A model generated the notes under the pieces. The model saw nothing but the letters and a program-made list of their open reading frames with translations. It made no database searches and had not been told where the DNA came from. DNA of 38,580 nt from positions 1-38,580 of the forward strand of contig CALBNS010000090.1 of NCBI GenBank assembly GCA_937896665.1, given 5' to 3'. This DNA is from an uncultured Clostridia bacterium. Its GTDB lineage: Bacteria > Bacillota > Clostridia > Lachnospirales > Lachnospiraceae. A program made the position numbers and the translations under genes. Positions 1 to 8,900 of this stretch are shown piece after piece (within the stretch, counting starts at the first letter, position 1; every line of letters begins with the position of its first letter).

Positions 1-758
1 CTGATCAGGAAACAGGACAGACAATCATCGCTGGTATGGGTGAGCTTCACCTTGAAATTATCGTAGACAGACTTTTGCGTGAATTCAAAGTAGAAGCTAA
101 CGTAGGTGCACCTCAGGTTGCTTACAAAGAATCATTCACAAAAGCAGTTGATGTTGATAGCAAGTATGCAAAACAATCAGGTGGACGTGGACAATACGGA
201 CACTGTAAAGTTAGATTTGAGCCAACAGACGTTAACGGCGAGCAGACATTCTTCTTCGAATCAGAAGTTGTTGGTGGTGCTATTCCGAAGGAATACATTC
301 CAAAAGTCGGTGAAGGTATCGAAGCTGCCATGAAGTCAGGTACACTTGGTGGATTCCCGGTAGTAGGTATTAAAGCTACTGTATACGATGGTTCTTACCA
401 TGAAGTCGATTCAAGTGAAATGGCATTCCACATTGCTGGTTCTATGGCATTCAAAGATGCTATGGCAAAAGCAGCTCCAGTTCTTCTTGAGCCAATCATG
501 AAGGTTGAAGTAACAATGCCTGAAGAATATATGGGTGATGTTATCGGTGATATCAACTCACGTCGTGGACGTATCGAAGGTATGGACGACTTGGGCGGTG
601 GAAAGATTGTAAGAGGTTACGTTCCATTGTCTGAAATGTTCGGATATTCTACAGACTTACGTTCAAGAACTCAGGGACGTGGTAACTACTCTATGTTCTT
701 TGAAAAATATGAACCGGTTCCAAAGAGTGTTCAGGAAAAAGTATTATCAAGTAAATAA
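1..758 (+). CDS. fusA: Elongation factor G, C-terminal part (5' end outside window)
   Basis: This is the last third of translation elongation factor G, the GTPase that moves tRNA and mRNA through the ribosome after peptide-bond formation. The reading frame is already open at base 3 (Asp-Gln-Glu-Thr-Gly-Gln), so the gene starts upstream of the window; the ATG at 36 is internal (GMGELHLEI is a conserved EF-G stretch). The visible part covers domains III (end), IV and V: the GGRGQYGHC and GDINSRRGRI stretches and the closing YSTDLRSRTQGRGNYSMFF block are typical. The G domain is not in the window. Codon choice is strongly biased, as expected for a highly expressed gene. tuf follows 133 bp downstream, the usual str-operon order, but tuf also has its own promoter. 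No clear terminator follows fusA, so readthrough into tuf is likely. Confidence 0.97.
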   Translation, partial: DQETGQTIIAGMGELHLEIIVDRLLREFKVEANVGAPQVAYKESFTKAVDVDSKYAKQSGGRGQYGHCKVRFEPTDVNGEQTFFFESEVVGGAIPKEYIPKVGEGIEAAMKSGTLGGFPVVGIKATVYDGSYHEVDSSEMAFHIAGSMAFKDAMAKAAPVLLEPIMKVEVTMPEEYMGDVIGDINSRRGRIEGMDDLGGGKIVRGYVPLSEMFGYSTDLRSRTQGRGNYSMFFEKYEPVPKSVQEKVLSSK

Positions 759-787
759 GAATTTCTAGAACAAAAAATATAAAAGAC

Positions 788-816
788 TTGAAAAACTCTA
801 CGATTTGCAATATAAT
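788..816 (+). promoter_or_regulatory. Sigma-A promoter for tuf
   Basis: TTGAAA at 788-793 and TATAAT at 811-816 are separated by exactly 17 bp, a near-consensus vegetative promoter in the fusA-tuf gap. It would let tuf be transcribed separately from the upstream str operon and gives a leader of about 70 nt containing the hairpin at 847-866. Confidence 0.85.
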
Positions 817-846
817 CAGAGATAACTGAGTGAAAACTAAAAATTT

Positions 847-866
847 GCCCCTCACGAAAGAGGGGC
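847..866 (+). promoter_or_regulatory. GC-rich hairpin in the tuf leader
   Basis: A 7-bp perfect stem (847-853 with 860-866) closes a 6-nt loop in an otherwise AT-rich gap. No T-run follows, so it is not a normal intrinsic terminator. It lies 10 bp before the tuf ribosome binding site (AAGGAGG, 875-881). It may stabilise or mark the 5' region of tuf mRNA. Confidence 0.5.
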
Positions 867-891
867 GCTATAATAAGGAGGATTATTCAAA

Positions 892-2085
892 ATGGCTAAA
901 GCTAAATTTGAAAGAACAAAACCACATGCTAACATTGGTACAATCGGACACGTTGACCATGGTAAGACAACTTTAACAGCTGCTATCACAAAAACTCTTT
1001 CTGAAAGAGTAGCTGGTAACGCAGCAGTAGATTTCGAAAACATTGACAAAGCTCCAGAAGAAAGAGAACGTGGTATCACAATTTCTACAGCTCACGTTGA
1101 ATACGAAACAGAAAAACGTCACTATGCACACGTTGACTGTCCAGGACATGCTGACTACGTTAAGAACATGATCACTGGTGCTGCTCAGATGGATGGTGCT
1201 ATCCTTGTAGTAGCTGCTACAGACGGTGTTATGGCTCAGACAAGAGAACATATCTTACTTTCTCGTCAGGTAGGTGTTCCTTACATCGTAGTATTCATGA
1301 ACAAATGTGACATGGTAGACGATGAAGAATTATTAGAATTAGTAGAAATGGAAATTCGTGAATTATTAGACGAATATGAATTCCCAGGTGATGATACACC
1401 AATCGTTCAGGGTTCTGCTCTTAAAGCTCTTGAAGATCCAAACGGAGAATGGGGCGACAAAATTATGGAACTTATGGATGCAGTTGACAGCTACATTCCA
1501 GATCCAGAACGTGCTACAGACAAACCATTCTTGATGCCGGTAGAAGACGTATTCTCAATCACAGGTCGTGGTACAGTTGCTACAGGTAGAGTAGAACGTG
1601 GTACATTACACGTATCTGACGAAGTTGAAATCGTTGGTATCAGCGAAGAAACACGTAAAGTAGTTGTAACAGGTATCGAAATGTTCCGTAAACTTCTTGA
1701 CGAAGCTCAAGCTGGTGATAACATCGGTGCATTACTTCGTGGTGTTCAAAGAACAGAAATCGAAAGAGGACAATGTTTATGTAAACCAGGCAGTGTTAAA
1801 TGCCACAGCAAATTCACATCTCAGGTTTACGTATTAACAAAAGATGAAGGTGGACGTCATACACCATTCTTCAACAACTACAGACCACAGTTCTACTTCA
1901 GAACAACTGACGTAACAGGTATCTGCGGACTTCCAGAAGGAACAGAAATGTGTATGCCTGGTGACCACATCGAAATGACATGCGAACTTATTCATCCAGT
2001 AGCTATGGAAGAAGGTTTACGTTTCGCTATCCGTGAAGGTGGACGTACAGTAGGTTCAGGTGTTGTTAAAGAAATCATCGAATAG
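892..2085 (+). CDS. tuf: Elongation factor Tu
   Basis: EF-Tu is the GTPase that carries aminoacyl-tRNA to the ribosomal A site. The 397-aa length is normal for the family. Visible motifs are the P-loop GHVDHGKT (about residues 19-26), DCPGHADYV (switch II region), NKCD (guanine specificity) and the domain II/III blocks RGTVATGRVERG and YRPQFYFRTTDVTG. The start is fixed by a strong AAGGAGG site 10 bp upstream and the canonical MAKAKFERTKPH opening. It has its own near-consensus promoter (788-816), a hairpin-bearing leader, and two tandem terminators downstream. A three-residue run of the C-terminal domain (GSVKCHSKF) carries a Cys. Codon use is strongly biased to the preferred set, as in fusA and fba. 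Confidence 0.98.
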   Translation: MAKAKFERTKPHANIGTIGHVDHGKTTLTAAITKTLSERVAGNAAVDFENIDKAPEERERGITISTAHVEYETEKRHYAHVDCPGHADYVKNMITGAAQMDGAILVVAATDGVMAQTREHILLSRQVGVPYIVVFMNKCDMVDDEELLELVEMEIRELLDEYEFPGDDTPIVQGSALKALEDPNGEWGDKIMELMDAVDSYIPDPERATDKPFLMPVEDVFSITGRGTVATGRVERGTLHVSDEVEIVGISEETRKVVVTGIEMFRKLLDEAQAGDNIGALLRGVQRTEIERGQCLCKPGSVKCHSKFTSQVYVLTKDEGGRHTPFFNNYRPQFYFRTTDVTGICGLPEGTEMCMPGDHIEMTCELIHPVAMEEGLRFAIREGGRTVGSGVVKEIIE

Positions 2086-2116
2086 TCCAGATAAGCAGAC
2101 TGAAAAAGCATAATTA

Positions 2117-2156
2117 AATGAGGCTTTGTGATTTCACAAAAGCCTCATTTTTTATG
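2117..2156 (+). terminator. Intrinsic terminator of tuf
   Basis: A long stem pairs 2117-2132 with 2134-2150, with one bulged base, and is followed by a T-run. It sits about 30 bp after the tuf stop codon. Confidence 0.9.
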
Positions 2157-2176
2157 CTTTGGAAGATGCAACGGGC

Positions 2177-2214
2177 ACGAGGAAACGCTGCGCGTTCTTC
2201 CTCGTATCTTTTTG
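2177..2214 (+). terminator. Second, tandem terminator after tuf
   Basis: Outer arms ACGAGGAA (2177-2184) and TTCCTCGT (2198-2205) enclose a GC-rich inner stem. A T-rich tail (ATCTTTTT) follows. With the preceding hairpin it forms a double stop, sensible behind a very strongly transcribed gene. Confidence 0.75.
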
Positions 2215-2253
2215 CTTATTTATACGGCACAAAGAATTGTTAATTTTTTCAAA

Positions 2254-2282
2254 TTGCAGATTTTTCCTAACAATGGTAGTAT
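2254..2282 (+). promoter_or_regulatory. Possible promoter for the 2359 gene
   Basis: TTGCAG at 2254-2259 and TAGTAT at 2277-2282 are 17 bp apart, about 75 bp before the start codon. The match is moderate. An overlapping TATATA gives an alternative -10. Confidence 0.35.
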
Positions 2283-2358
2283 ATAACCAGAGCGTTTTCC
2301 TAATGGCTATGAGGTCGTTAGAGATTAGGAGTATAAAAAGGATGGAGGAACACGAGAA

Positions 2359-3285
2359 ATGAAACGGTTTTTAGACTGTACAGCATCTGATTTTGAAAAG
2401 ATGAATAAGAAAGAACTTTTAGAGGCAATTGCAACGAGCGAAGGCAGAATTCTTGTATGTGAAACGATTGGGGTAATTCAACCAATGCTTGGCGACGTGA
2501 CGAATGCAGAGTTTGTGGCATCTATGGGTGCTGATATTATTCTGTTAAATATCTTTGATGTGAATAATCCTATTATTCAGGGCTTGCCGGAGACAGCACC
2601 AGAGGATGTAATCAGAAAAGTGAAAGAACTCACCGGAAGACCTGTTGGAATCAATCTTGAGCCTTTGGAACAGGGTGTGGAAAGTGGTGTAGAGACCTTA
2701 GATATGTGGAAACTTTCTTCAGGACGGGCGGCCACTTTAGAAAATGCTAAGAAGGCAGTAGAAATGGGAGTGAATTTCATTGTACTTACAGGAAATCCGG
2801 GCATTGGTGTGACGAATGCTGCAATTATTGACACCTTGAAATTATACAGAGAACATCTGGGTGATGATGTGGTGTTGATTGCAGGGAAAATGCATGCATC
2901 AGGTATTGTTTCAGAAGGCGGCGAGCATATTCTGACAGAAGAAGATGTGAAAGCATTTGCAGAGGCGGGAGCAGATATTATTCTTATGCCGGCACCTGGG
3001 ACGGTTCCAGGAATCACAATGGAGTATATTAGAGGATTGGTATCCTGTGCACATAGGCTAGGGAAGATGACATTGACGGCAATCGGTACTTCACAAGAAG
3101 GTGCAGATGTGGCAACAATTCGTGAAATTGCGTTGATGTGTAAGATGACAGGGGCAGATATGCATCATTTGGGAGATGCCGGATATGGCGGAATGTCCCT
3201 TCCAGAAAATATTCTGGAGTACGGCAAAGTAATTCGTGGAATTCGACATACTTACCACAGAATGGCAGTATCTATTCGCAGATAG
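2359..3285 (+). CDS. Conserved barrel-like protein of unknown function
   Basis: The 308-aa protein begins MKRFLDCTASDF and has no signal peptide or membrane segment. Alternating short hydrophobic strands and helices (ILVCETIGVIQ, ADIILLNIFDV, VNFIVLTGNPGIGVTN, VVLIAGKMHASG, ADIILMPAPGTVPG, LTAIGTSQEGAD) give a pattern typical of a (beta/alpha)8 TIM barrel, with Gly-rich turns near the C-terminal ends of strands that could bind a phosphate. I recall close relatives in Clostridia being given unreliable names such as haloacid dehalogenase-like or phosphonomutase; no HAD DxD motif is visible, so those names should not be trusted. The start is supported by GGAGG about 10 bp upstream. It is a single-gene unit between the tuf terminators and a bidirectional terminator at 3297-3341. 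The reaction is unknown. Confidence 0.75.
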   Translation: MKRFLDCTASDFEKMNKKELLEAIATSEGRILVCETIGVIQPMLGDVTNAEFVASMGADIILLNIFDVNNPIIQGLPETAPEDVIRKVKELTGRPVGINLEPLEQGVESGVETLDMWKLSSGRAATLENAKKAVEMGVNFIVLTGNPGIGVTNAAIIDTLKLYREHLGDDVVLIAGKMHASGIVSEGGEHILTEEDVKAFAEAGADIILMPAPGTVPGITMEYIRGLVSCAHRLGKMTLTAIGTSQEGADVATIREIALMCKMTGADMHHLGDAGYGGMSLPENILEYGKVIRGIRHTYHRMAVSIRR

Positions 3286-3296
3286 GATGGATTATG

Positions 3297-3341
3297 AAAG
3301 GGCGGTACGTGACCGGTTTGTCCGGCATGCACCGCCCTTTT
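3297..3341. terminator. Bidirectional terminator between convergent genes
   Basis: AAAGGGCGGT (3297-3306) pairs with ACCGCCCTTT (3331-3340), with a smaller CCGG inner stem. A-rich and T-rich flanks let it act in both directions, ending the 2359 gene (plus) and the HAD gene (minus). Confidence 0.9.
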
Positions 3342-3351
3342 CATTCATTTC

Positions 3352-4134
3352 CTAAGCTAATTGTTCTAAGTATTTTTTTAATATCTTTTCAACTGAATCG
3401 GTCATATAGTCGGCACATGCTGCGACCTCAGGAGAAGCAGTTGCCATGGCATAGCTTGTTCCAGCCGTTCTAAGCATTTCCATGTCATTTTGCTGATCCC
3501 CAAACGCCATAGAATCTGCAACATCAATCTGTAATTCATTAAGTAAAGTTTTGAGTGCAGTTCCCTTATTGGAATGGAATGGTACGAAATCGATCCAACT
3601 ATTTCCGGCATTTACTACATTGACTTCTTTATCGAAAATCTCTCTACAGTATTGCATCGTTTGTTGTGTGGCTCGCGTGTCATAGACAGCAACCTTAATA
3701 ATAGGTTCTGTGATAGAACAAAGGTCTTTGATTACAGATGTTTCATTATGATAGACATATCGAATTAAATCATAAAATTCTTTGTCTCCATCTTCGACAT
3801 AACACGTATTCACACAGGAAACAAGTGTCTTGCAGTTTGGAAGATTTTTCGTGTATTTGATAATGCGAAGTGCAAGGTCATGATTAATTTCGGAAGTCGA
3901 AATTAATTTGTTATTATGAACACAGATTGCTCCATTTTCCGCGATATATGAGATCTCATCCGCAACCGGTCCGAATAAATTACGGAGGCTTGCTACCTGT
4001 CTGCCGCTTGCAGCCGTAAAGTGTACTCCATGTTTCTTAAGGGCTAAAATCAAATCATATACTTCTGGGTTCAGCTTCTGAGCTCCATTAATTAATAGTG
4101 TTCCATCTAAGTCACTAGCGATTAGCTTTATCAT
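3352..4134 (-). CDS. Cof-type HAD-IIB phosphatase
   Basis: This is a 260-aa haloacid-dehalogenase-superfamily hydrolase of the Cof/IIB subfamily, which dephosphorylates small phosphorylated metabolites (sugar phosphates, flavin or pyridoxal phosphates) in the cytoplasm. Motif I is SDLDGTLL with nucleophile D8 and general acid D10; motif II is the TAASGR stretch near residue 60; motif IV is FGDQQNDMEML close to the C-terminus, with the Mg-binding Asp residues. The region between them is the C2 cap that sets substrate choice. The AGGAGG site 9 bp upstream supports the start. It is convergent with the 2359 gene and divergent from the amidase at 4257, and so is transcribed alone. The substrate cannot be told from sequence. 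Confidence 0.9.
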   Translation of the reverse strand: MIKLIASDLDGTLLINGAQKLNPEVYDLILALKKHGVHFTAASGRQVASLRNLFGPVADEISYIAENGAICVHNNKLISTSEINHDLALRIIKYTKNLPNCKTLVSCVNTCYVEDGDKEFYDLIRYVYHNETSVIKDLCSITEPIIKVAVYDTRATQQTMQYCREIFDKEVNVVNAGNSWIDFVPFHSNKGTALKTLLNELQIDVADSMAFGDQQNDMEMLRTAGTSYAMATASPEVAACADYMTDSVEKILKKYLEQLA

Positions 4135-4159
4135 GTTGGTGTTCCTCCTATTACGACTA

Positions 4160-4168
4160 AGTATAACA
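4160..4168 (-). promoter_or_regulatory. Extended -10 promoter for the HAD phosphatase
   Basis: On the minus strand TGTTATACT gives an extended -10 (TG-n-TATACT) about 30 bp before the start codon. No good -35 is present, which is acceptable for this promoter type. Confidence 0.4.
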
Positions 4169-4197
4169 TGTTTTGTAAGCTACGAAAAGTACAAAAT

Positions 4198-4226
4198 CAC
4201 CAATTCCCATTCCATTACATATACTA
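4198..4226 (+). promoter_or_regulatory. Sporulation mother-cell (sigma-K/E-like) promoter of the amidase
   Basis: CACC at 4198-4201 is followed after 16 bp by CATATACTA at 4218-4226. This fits the Bacillus sigma-K pattern (mACm, 16-17 bp, CATANNNTA). The -10 also resembles the sigma-E type. No good sigma-A promoter is visible in the same gap. Confidence 0.5.
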
Positions 4227-4256
4227 ATATCGAAGTATTCAAAAGGGGTAACTACC

Positions 4257-5018
4257 ATGCCATATTCGATTATGCTAGATGCCGGGCACGGAGGACGTGA
4301 TCCTGGTGCGGTATATCAGGGACGCCGGGAGAAAGACGATACGTTAAATCTGGTATTTGCAATTGGCGAAATCCTGCAAAATAATGGAATTGATGTTGAA
4401 TACACAAGAACAACTGATGTTTATGAATCGCCATTTCAGAAAGCGCAGGAGGCAAATGAAGCGGGAGTTGATTTCTTCATATCTATTCACCGAAATTCAT
4501 TGCCTACAGCAAATGCAGCATCGGGTGTTGAAAGTCTTGTATATAATAAAGAAGGAATCAAATATGAGATGGCACAGAATATCAATGCACAGCTTGAGAC
4601 AGTGGGATTTGTGAATCTTGGAGTACAGGCAAGGCCGAATCTGGTGGTACTTAGACGTACAAAGATGCCAGCAGTGTTGGTAGAAGTCGGATTTATCAAT
4701 TCGGATGTGGATAACAATTTGTTTGATAACAATTTTCAGGATATTGCACAGGCAATTGCGATAGGGATTCTGGATACGCTCAATACAGAAAATTCTTCGG
4801 GAAATCAGAGATACGCAGTGCAGACAGGTGCGTTTCGCAACAGGATGTATGCCGAACGTTTGCAGGAAGAATTGCGTGAAATGGATTTTCCGGCACGGAT
4901 TGAGCAGGAAAGTGGCTTTTATCGTGTGAGAGTAGGTGATTTTGCTGATTTGGAAGACGCGGCAGAAATGGAGCAAAGATTAAAAAGGGCTGGCTATCAG
5001 ACGGTAATCGTGACATAA
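4257..5018 (+). CDS. N-acetylmuramoyl-L-alanine amidase with SPOR domain (CwlC-like)
   Basis: This zinc amidase (Amidase_3 family) cuts the bond between N-acetylmuramic acid and L-alanine in peptidoglycan. The catalytic domain spans residues 1-175, with zinc ligands H11 (AGHGG), E25 (RRE) and H78 (SIHRN) and catalytic E143 (VEVGF). A C-terminal SPOR domain (about 177-253, YAVQTGAFRN to the end) binds denuded glycan strands. There is no signal peptide. The architecture and 253-aa length match Bacillus CwlC, a mother-cell enzyme that helps lyse the sporangium, and the promoter-like sequence upstream fits a mother-cell sigma factor. A good AAGGGG site precedes the ATG. The sigma-like gene follows 30 bp later, probably in the same transcript. 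The sporulation role is inferred. Confidence 0.92.
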   Translation: MPYSIMLDAGHGGRDPGAVYQGRREKDDTLNLVFAIGEILQNNGIDVEYTRTTDVYESPFQKAQEANEAGVDFFISIHRNSLPTANAASGVESLVYNKEGIKYEMAQNINAQLETVGFVNLGVQARPNLVVLRRTKMPAVLVEVGFINSDVDNNLFDNNFQDIAQAIAIGILDTLNTENSSGNQRYAVQTGAFRNRMYAERLQEELREMDFPARIEQESGFYRVRVGDFADLEDAAEMEQRLKRAGYQTVIVT

Positions 5019-5048
5019 TAAAGATACGACAGAAAAACGGAGGTAACT

Positions 5049-5801
5049 ATGAAAGAGAAATTACAATTTTTAGAAAAATTACAAGGGCTGCTTACATTGG
5101 CAAAGAAAAACGAGCAAAAAATTACCATCGAGGAGGTACAGCAGTATTTCCAGGAAGAAGTGTTGAACGAGGAACAGCTTGCATTAGTCTTCGACTATCT
5201 TTTATCACAAAAGATAGTCGTAAAAGGCTATTTGAAAATGGAGTCCCATGAAGAGGAAAAGGATGATTTTTCAGAGGAAGAGAAGGTCTATCTAAAAGAG
5301 TACCTGAAGGAAATAGCGGTTGTAGCCGAAGAGGTAGAAGGCGAACGCGAGATATTGTTCGCAAAGATGATTGCCGGAGATGGCGCTGCAAAGACCCGTC
5401 TGACGGAAATCTATCTGAAAGAAGTAGTTGAGATTGCAAAAGAAATGCATCACCCGGATATGTTTCTCGGTGATTTAGTGCAAGAGGGAAACGTAGGACT
5501 TATTGTAGGGATTGCTGCACTTAAAGACCAGAACAATGCACATGAAACAATTCTCGCAGAAATCAGACAAGCCATGCAGGCTCTTCTGGAAGAACAGGCA
5601 GATGCAAAAAGCAAGGATGAAAAGATGGTAAAGAAAGTCACCATGCTGAACGAAAGTATCCAGACCTTGACACAGGACCTTGGAAGAAAGGTTTCGATAG
5701 ACGAACTCGCCGTATACACGGGTATGACGGAAGAAGAAATCGAAGATACATTAAGATTGCTTGGTGAGGACGCTGAAGAAGAGGAAGAGACAGATGAATA
5801 G
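5049..5801 (+). CDS. Sigma-70-like protein lacking region 4
   Basis: This 250-aa acidic protein resembles the N-terminal and middle parts of a sigma-70 factor. Residues about 25-60 (ITIEEVQQYF to QKIVVKGY) resemble region 1.1. Residues about 140-160 (LGDLVQEGNVGLIVGI) match the core-binding part of region 2, where primary sigmas have DLIQEGNIGLMKA. Residues about 210-240 (TLTQDLGRKVSIDELAVYTGMTEEEI) match region 3. The aromatic region 2.3-2.4 segment that melts and reads the -10 is missing, and the protein ends in an acidic tail with no region 4 to read a -35. It is therefore unlikely to be a working sigma factor alone; it may bind RNA polymerase core or be a relic. It follows the CwlC-like amidase by 30 bp, with a GGAGG site. 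Confidence 0.7.
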   Translation: MKEKLQFLEKLQGLLTLAKKNEQKITIEEVQQYFQEEVLNEEQLALVFDYLLSQKIVVKGYLKMESHEEEKDDFSEEEKVYLKEYLKEIAVVAEEVEGEREILFAKMIAGDGAAKTRLTEIYLKEVVEIAKEMHHPDMFLGDLVQEGNVGLIVGIAALKDQNNAHETILAEIRQAMQALLEEQADAKSKDEKMVKKVTMLNESIQTLTQDLGRKVSIDELAVYTGMTEEEIEDTLRLLGEDAEEEEETDE

Positions 5802-5848
5802 TATTTTACAAAATTACCAAAAATAAATGAAAATTCTGGGAAATTTTA

Positions 5849-5877
5849 TTGAACTTTTTCACAAAATCTTCTACAAT
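5849..5877 (+). promoter_or_regulatory. Sigma-A promoter for the GH2/GH95 locus
   Basis: TTGAAC at 5849-5854, 17 bp, then TACAAT at 5872-5877, about 45 bp before the start codon of the GH2 gene. No operator palindrome is obvious next to it. Confidence 0.8.
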
Positions 5878-5923
5878 ATAGACAGACTGTAAAAGTGTAA
5901 GTAATAAAAAATAGGAGGAGCAT

Positions 5924-8900
5924 ATGAAAAGGAAAAATTTCAAACGAATTGCAGCAGCAACCTTGGCATTGATGATGATTGCACCAAGTGCCAGCAATTT
6001 AGCTGCGGTACAAGCACAAGAAGTTCAGGTTCGGACACAGTCTCAGACACAGATGTCGTCGGAAAAAGAAGTAGTGTATGTTAATACATACAGTGATGCT
6101 ACAGCACGTGAACAGAATTTTGATGCAAACTGGAAGTTCTACTTAGGAAGTGCAAGTGGAGCGGAAAGTACAACTTTTGATGACTCGAAGTGGGAAAATA
6201 TTTCACTTCCACACGACTATAGTATTGAGCAAGAATACTCAAAATCTATGGAAGCTGAGAGTGGATACCTTCCGGGTGGTACCGGATGGTATAGAAAACA
6301 CTTTGTGGTATCAGAAGAACTTAGGGGAAAGGAATTGCGTATTGACTTTGGTGGCGTTTATATGAACGCTACAGTATGGGTAAATGGTGAACAATTAGGT
6401 ACACATCCATACGGATACACACCATTCTCATTTGATATTACAGACTACGTACAATTCGGAGAGGAAAATGTGATTACTGTAAAGGTAGATCATCAGACAC
6501 CATCAAGCAGATGGTATTCAGGAAGTGGTATTTACCGTAGTGTAAACCTTACAGTTACCAATCCGGTACACGTAGACCTTTATGGTACAAAGATTGAAAC
6601 ACCTAATTTGGAAACAGAAAAAGGTGGAACAGTTAACATGACAGTTAAGGCAACGGTTGCAAATGCAAGTGAAGAAGCAAAAAATGTTGTTTTAACACAT
6701 ACGATTTATGAAAAGGGTACTACTGACAGCATTGGTACTGTTACAACAACAGCTCAATCTGTAGCAGCAGGACAGAAAGCAGACATTACTGCCACTCTCC
6801 CGGCTACAAATCCAAGCTTATGGGATACAAAAAATCCAAACCTTTATACTGTAACTACAGAAGTGAAGGTGGGGGACACGGTAGTAGATACATACGACAC
6901 AGAATACGGTTTCCGTTATATTACACTTAATACAGAAACAGGATTTTACCTTAATGGTGAAAAACTGAAATTAAAAGGTGTTTGTATGCACCATGATCAA
7001 GGCTCTCTTGGTTCAGAAGCTCACTATCGAGCAATCGAACGTCAAGTGGAAATCCTACAGGCAATGGGGTGTAACTCTATCCGTGTTACTCATAACCCTG
7101 CAGCTGATGAATTAATTGAAATCTGTAATAAAAAAGGTATCCTTGTTATTGATGAACTTTTTGATGGCTGGATGTACGCAAAGAATGGCAACTCCAACGA
7201 TTACGCAAAATGGTTCTCAAAAAACATCGAAAGTGGCAACGAGATTATTGGCGCAGAAGATGGTATGACATGGGCGAAGTTTGATTTAACAGCTACAATC
7301 AAACGTGGACAAAATTCACCATCCGTTATCATGTACTCTCTTGGTAATGAAATCCAGGAAGGCGCCGGTGGAAGCGGATATGCTGCAATGGCAGACAATT
7401 TGATTGCATGGGCAAGAGCGATTGATACCACAAAGCCGCTTACAATCGGAAGTAACGCAGTAAAGAACGGTGGAGGCGAACATATTCAGATTGGCAATAA
7501 GCTAACAGCAGTTGGCGGTATGTCAGGAACAAACTACTCAGGTGGTGCAAGCTATGATAGTTTACATCGTGCATATCCAGACTGGTTCTTATATGGTTCT
7601 GAAACAGCATCCTCAGTAAACAGCCGTGGTGTTTACTATAAAACAAACGGAAGTAATTCAAATCAGGATTTGACATCATATGATGAATCGAAAGTAGGCT
7701 GGGGTGCATTGGCAAGTGAGGCTTGGTATGATGTAATTACAAGAGACTTTGTGGCTGGTGAATATGTATGGACAGGCTTTGACTATATTGGGGAGCCAAC
7801 TCCTTGGAATGGTACTTCCTCTGGTGCGCAAGGCACATGGCCGTCACCTAAGAACTCATTCTTCGGTATCATTGACACAGCAGGTATTCCAAAAGACAGC
7901 TACTACTTATATCAGAGCCAATGGAATGACGATGTGAATACATTACACATTCTTCCGGCTTGGAATGAGAACGTGGTGGCAAAAGATGCTAGTGGCAAAG
8001 TTCCTGTAGTGGTATATTCCGACGCAGCTTCAGTAGAGTTATTCTTTAAAGAAGCAGGAAGTGATACAGCAACATCACTAGGCAAGAAAACATTTACAGA
8101 AAAGACAACAGGTGCAGGCTACACCTATCAGATTTATGAAGGTGAAGGCAAGGACGGCACTACACATAAAAACTTATACCTGAAATGGCAGGTTCCATAC
8201 GCTGATGGTGAAGTGTATGCAGTTGCATATGATAAATCAGGAGACGTGATTTCTAATACAGAAGGACGTTCAAGCGTAAAAACAACAGGTGTTGAGGCAC
8301 AATTAGAAGCAGTAGTTGATCGTACTGAAATCACAGCAGACGGTAGAGATCTTGCTTATATCCAAGTTGATGTGACTGATGCAGATGGAAACATCGTTCC
8401 AGATGCAGATGACCGTGTGACATTCAAAGTAGAAGGCGAAGGTGTTCTAGTTGGTGTGGACAATGGTAATCAGACAGACCACGATTCATATCAGGCAAAT
8501 AACCGTAAAGCATATAACGGCTCATTGATTGCGATCGTACAGTCAACGAAGAATGCCGGAACAATTCAAGTTACAGCAACAGCAGACGGATTAGCGTCTG
8601 ATACAGTTACTGTGAAGACAACAGCAGTAGAATCAGAAGAAACAGTAAAACAAGTAGATAGTTTCTTTATGTCAAAGAACTATTATGTAAAAGTTGGAAC
8701 TAGACCTACATTACCAACAGAAGTTGAAACACGTTACACAGATGGAACAGAAGCTAGCCAGGCAGTAGTATGGGATACAATCGAAGCTTCCGATGTAGAA
8801 GCAGTTGGTTCATTCACAGTAACAGGTAAGGTAAGTGATCTTTATACAGTATCTGTTATCGTAAATGTAATTGATGAAGTTGGTGGATTATTAAACTACT

